Positions 54,804 to 64,000 of a stretch of 64,000 nt of DNA are shown here, piece by piece. The DNA lies in assembly GCA_945878375.1 (NCBI GenBank), contig CAMDWG010000001.1, positions 186,001-250,000 of the forward strand. The letters are read 5' to 3'. Position 1 is the first letter of the stretch. Each line of letters begins with the position of its first letter. The stretch is from Roseomonas mucosa (GTDB lineage: Bacteria; Pseudomonadota; Alphaproteobacteria; Acetobacterales; Acetobacteraceae). The position numbers were made by a program, and so were the translations under genes. The notes under the pieces were generated by a model. It had not been told where the DNA came from, ran no database searches, and saw only the letters and a list, made by a program, of their open reading frames with translations.

Positions 54804-55500
54804 CGCCGGCGCAGCTCCATCGCGTGAGAGGTGTAGAAGCCCGATGCGATCCGGCGATGCTCGCCCACCGCGAAGTCCTGCAGGCCGGGATCGCGCCCGA
54901 TCAGCCCGCGCAGCGCCGCTTCCGCCACCGGCACGATGGACGGCGCGCGATCGCCGCGCGGGAAGAAACGCCCGGCGGCATGCATCGCAGACAGCAGCGC
55001 CGTGCGGGGCGCGAAGGTGAAGGCCAGCGAGGCATCGGTCCGCGCGGCCAGCCCCGCCAGCACCCGCACCGTATCCTCGGGCCGGTAGTGGATCAGGCTG
55101 TCCATCGCGACGACATGGTCGAAGCGGCCCAGCGCGGGGTCGAACATGTCGCCAACCAGGAAGGTGACGCTGCCCGGCCCCTCGACCTCACCCGCGCGCT
55201 GCCGCGCAAGCTCGATCAGCCCGGGCGCGATGTCGATGGCGGTGACCTGCGCGCCGCGCTTCGCCGCCTCCATCGCCAGCGCGCCGGTGCCGCAGCCCGC
55301 ATCCAGCAGCCGCAGCCCAGTCATGTCCGCCGGCAGCCAGGACAGCAGCGTGGCGCGCATAGCATCCCGCCCCGCCCGCACGGTCGCGCGAATGCCGGAA
55401 ACCGGCGCGTCCGAGGTCAGCCTTTCCCAGGCGCGCAACGCCGTGCGGTCGAAATAGTCCAGCAATTCACCGCGGCGGGTCTGGTAGGTGGCCGTGGGCA

Positions 55501-55501
<1 letters not shown>
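54800..55501 (-). CDS. bchM: Mg-protoporphyrin IX O-methyltransferase
   Basis: This 233-aa SAM-dependent methyltransferase makes Mg-protoporphyrin monomethyl ester, the AcsF substrate. The N-terminal YFDRTALRAWERLTSDAPVS, the SAM-binding LLDAGCGTGALAMEAAKRG, and the C-terminal SGFYTSHAMELRR are typical. It shares one base with the bchL stop (TGATG). Confidence 0.95.
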
Positions 55502-60051
<4,550 letters not shown>

Positions 60052-60062
<11 letters not shown>

Positions 60063-61677
60063 AATGCGCCTTCGCGTCGTAGAGGGTTTCGAGGGTGATG
60101 GTCGCGATCCCGCGCTCCGCCGCGAAGCGTTCGGTGTTGCGACGCGCCTTGCCGCGCACGAAGAAGGGAATCTTCTTCAGCTCGCGCTCAGCCTCGGCGC
60201 CCCAGGACAGGGAAGGGTCGCCCGCAGCGGCGTGGGGAGTCACCACTGCGGGCGCGGGCAAGGGTGGCGCGGCGGGCGCCTCCCCGCTGCCCATCTCGTC
60301 ATCCGCCTTGCCGCCCGAATCCGGGCGCTGCGGCGCGGAAGCGCCGAGGTGCGAAGGCGTCGCATCGTCGTTGAACTCGAAATCCTCGCGGAACATCGTG
60401 AGCAGATGTTCCTCCAGGCCCATCATCAGCGGATGGACCCAGGTGTCGAACAGCACATTCGCACCCTCGGGCCCCATCTGCGGGGAATGGCGGGCGGGAA
60501 AATCCTGCACATGCACGGGCGCTGAGATGACGGCGCAGGGAATGCCGAGCTTCTTGGCGATATGCCGCTCCATCTGCGTGCCGAGCACCAGTTCCGGCTG
60601 CAGCGCGGTAATCGCCTGTTCGACATCCAGATAGTCGTCGGTGATCAACGGCTCGACGCCATAGATCTTCGCCGCCTCGCGCAGTTCGCGCCCGAATTCG
60701 CGGCTGTAGGTGCCAAGCCCCACCACCTCGAAGCCCAGCTCATGCTGCGCGACATGCGCGGCCGCGATCGCATGCGTCGCATCGCCGAACACGAAGACCC
60801 GCTTGCCGGTCAGGTAGGTGCTGTCGACGGATTTGGAGTACCACGGCATCCGCGACTCCGCGCCGGCTGCAGCCTCCGGCAGGCCGGCGAGCGCGGCGAC
60901 TTCCGCGATGAAGCGGCGCGTGGCGCCGACTCCGATCGGGATGACGGTGGTGGAAGGCTGCCCGAAGCTCCGCTTCAGCCAGGACGCCGCCTGGCCCGCG
61001 ATTTCGGGATACAGCACGACGTTGAAATCGGCATCGCCCAGCCGCGCGAGATCGGCCGGCGTGGCGCCCATCGGCGCCGCGACCGACACCTCGATCCCCA
61101 TATCCCCGAGGAGTCGGGTGATCTCCGCCACGTCGTCGCGGTGACGGAAGCCGAGCGCGGTGGCGCCCAGCAGATTGCAGCGCGGCGCGCGGCTAGGGTC
61201 GCGCGGCGCGCGCTTCGTGCCCGGCGGCGGCGCATGCGGGCCGGCGCAGGCGCGGACCAGCTGGTAGAAGGTCTCCGACGCGCCCCAGTTTTCCTTGCGC
61301 TGGTAGGAAGGCAGTTCGAGCGGCACGACGGGAATGGGCAGGCCGAGGGTGCGGGCGAGGCCACCCGGATCGTCCTGGATCAGTTCCGCCGTGCAGGACG
61401 CGCCGACCAGCATCGCCTGCGGCGCGAAGCGCGCATGGGCATCGAGCACCGCGGCCTTGAACAGCTCCGCCGTGTCGCCGCCCAGGTCGCGGGCCTGGAA
61501 GGTCGTGTAGGTCACCGGCGGCCGTGCCGCGCGGCGCTCGATCATCGTGAAGAGCAGGTCCGCATAGGTATCGCCCTGCGGTGCATGCAGCACGTAGTGG
61601 ACGCCGCGCATCGCGGTGGCGATTCGCATGGCGCCCACATGGGGCGGGCCTTCATAGGTCCACACCGCGAGCTGCAT
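60052..61677 (-). CDS. bchB: Light-independent protochlorophyllide reductase subunit B
   Basis: This 541-aa nitrogenase-like subunit contributes Asp36 (in [12 protein letters not shown]), the unusual aspartate ligand of the BchNB cluster, together with Cys in [14 protein letters not shown]. It also has [17 protein letters not shown] and [21 protein letters not shown] 45-residue Pro/Ala-rich linker (about residues 440-485) separates the core from the C-terminal helical domain ([20 protein letters not shown]). It starts one base after bchN ends. Confidence 0.96.
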
Positions 61678-61678
61678 G

Positions 61679-63537
<1,859 letters not shown>

Positions 63538-63540
63538 TGC

Positions 63541-63558
63541 TTGACAACCCCTGGTCAA
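63541..63558. promoter_or_regulatory. Palindrome TTGAC-N8-GTCAA just upstream of bchF
   Basis: An exact five-base inverted repeat with an eight-base spacer (TTGACAACCCCTGGTCAA) lies three bases before the bchF ATG. It has the same 18-base length as PpsR sites but different ends. It overlaps the ribosome-binding region, so protein binding here would block transcription or translation. The role is a guess. Confidence 0.35.
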
Positions 63559-63725
63559 TGGCAGTCCGCTGGCGTCTGCCCGGAATGTCCCTCCGAGCGA
63601 AGGGAACGATTGCGATGCACCAGCAGGTGTCCGCGGTCTGGCTCTGCAGCGAGGCGGGGATCCATCGTCATCTTGTCCCCCACGCCGCGCTTCGAGTGGG
63701 GAGGCTAGTAAGGGCAACGGGCGAG

Positions 63726-63743
63726 TGTCAAGCGTGATTGACG
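63726..63743. promoter_or_regulatory. PpsR-like operator, one mismatch, in the bchF divergent region
   Basis: TGTCAAGCGTGATTGACG has TGT at the right spacing and ACG instead of ACA. It lies in the 264-base divergent gap between bchF and the right-edge gene. It is a likely control site for the bchFNBHLM start and/or the divergent gene. Confidence 0.55.
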
Positions 63744-63751
63744 TAAATCAG
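63738..63751. promoter_or_regulatory. FNR-like box, 8 of 10, overlapping the PpsR-like site
   Basis: TTGACGTAAATCAG fits TTGAT-N4-ATCAA at eight of ten positions and overlaps the PpsR-like site by six bases. Competition or joint oxygen/light control at one promoter would result if both are real. Confidence 0.4.
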
Positions 63752-63801
63752 GATTGACATTCGAGGCGCCACATCTGACAGTCGCTTTACGGGAGAGGCC
63801 T

Positions 63802-64000
63802 ATGACCTCGAAGACCCCAACACCTGGAGACACCCGGCCCGACATGTCCGACAGAGGACCGTTCCCAGCAGCTGCGATCGGCGAAGGCCTCCGGGCCGGG
63901 CGCGGCCTGTCGGCGTTCCTCCTGGACGTGCCGGCTGACCGGGCGGGGCGGCATCCCGCCTCCGACCATCGGCGCGTGGCCGTGCTGGCACGGGCGCTGG
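63802..64000 (+). CDS. Divergent gene cut by the right edge, possible AerR/PpaA-type regulator
   Basis: An ATG at 63802 with GGGAGAGG a few bases upstream opens a frame that stays open for 66 codons to the window end: MTSKTPTPGDTRPDMSDRGP, then Ala/Gly/Arg-rich sequence, ending RRVAVLARAL. The last residues resemble the start of the helical region of AerR/PpaA-type B12-binding photosynthesis regulators, which usually sit beside bchF or ppsR. This rests on a very short stretch and the position, so it is tentative. Confidence 0.45.
   Translation, partial: MTSKTPTPGDTRPDMSDRGPFPAAAIGEGLRAGRGLSAFLLDVPADRAGRHPASDHRRVAVLARAL

Overview
The window is about 64 kb of very GC-rich DNA with densely packed, often ATGA-overlapping genes. 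It carries a nearly complete photosynthesis gene cluster of a purple, type-II reaction-centre alphaproteobacterium. The set points to an aerobic anoxygenic phototroph: oxygen-dependent cyclase (acsF) and no bchE in the window, a tetraheme pufC, crtC/D/F for spirilloxanthin-type carotenoids, hemA inside the cluster, and a PpsR/bacteriophytochrome pair. Acetobacteraceae is the best guess from gene content, but that is an inference. No 16S gene is present to settle it.

Layout. Positions 1 to about 18.1 kb are general metabolism: a truncated metallophosphoesterase, an ATP-grasp protein, an HpaI-type aldolase, ribF, a LOG-family protein, a MaoC hydratase, two M20 peptidases (one ArgE-like), a YnfA protein, a threonine synthase-like and a DSD1-like PLP enzyme, a TRIC channel, an MFS transporter, glmS, wecC/wecB for UDP-ManNAcA, a LysR regulator, a DUF2076 protein and a CoA-binding protein. 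Positions 18.1-22.3 kb are a light-sensing operon on the minus strand (ppsR-bphP-bphO). Positions 22.4-29.9 kb are a carotenoid tailoring block: crtD-crtC (+), then cytochrome P450-ATP-grasp (-) divergent from a membrane protein and a second crtD (+). From 63.5 kb down to 30.0 kb, 31 genes run in one direction on the minus strand: bchF-N-B-H-L-M, lhaA, puhA-B-C, a 105-aa conserved protein, acsF, puhE, hemA, bchI-D-O, crtB, crtE, crtF, bchC-X-Y-Z, pufB-A-L-M-C, a YqaA-like protein and crtI. A divergent gene starts at 63802 and runs off the right edge.

How it works together. hemA starts tetrapyrrole synthesis. BchH/I/D insert Mg, BchM methylates, AcsF closes ring E, BchL/N/B and BchX/Y/Z are the two dark reductases, and BchF and BchC finish the ring substituents. 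bchG and bchP (esterification with phytol) are not here and must lie elsewhere. CrtE, CrtB and CrtI make the lycopene-type backbone; CrtC, CrtD and CrtF hydrate, desaturate and methylate it. PufB/A (LH1), PufL/M, PuhA and PufC build the reaction-centre core, helped by LhaA, PuhB, PuhC and PuhE. No puc (LH2) genes are seen. Four exact TGT-N12-ACA PpsR-type operators lie before crtD, bchC, crtE and crtB, with three near-matches before P450/membrane protein, crtE and at the right edge. An exact FNR box lies before hemA. This fits light (BphP to PpsR) plus oxygen control.

The least explained part is the P450-ATP-grasp / membrane protein-crtD2 block in the carotenoid region, which may be an undescribed carotenoid end-group modification module.
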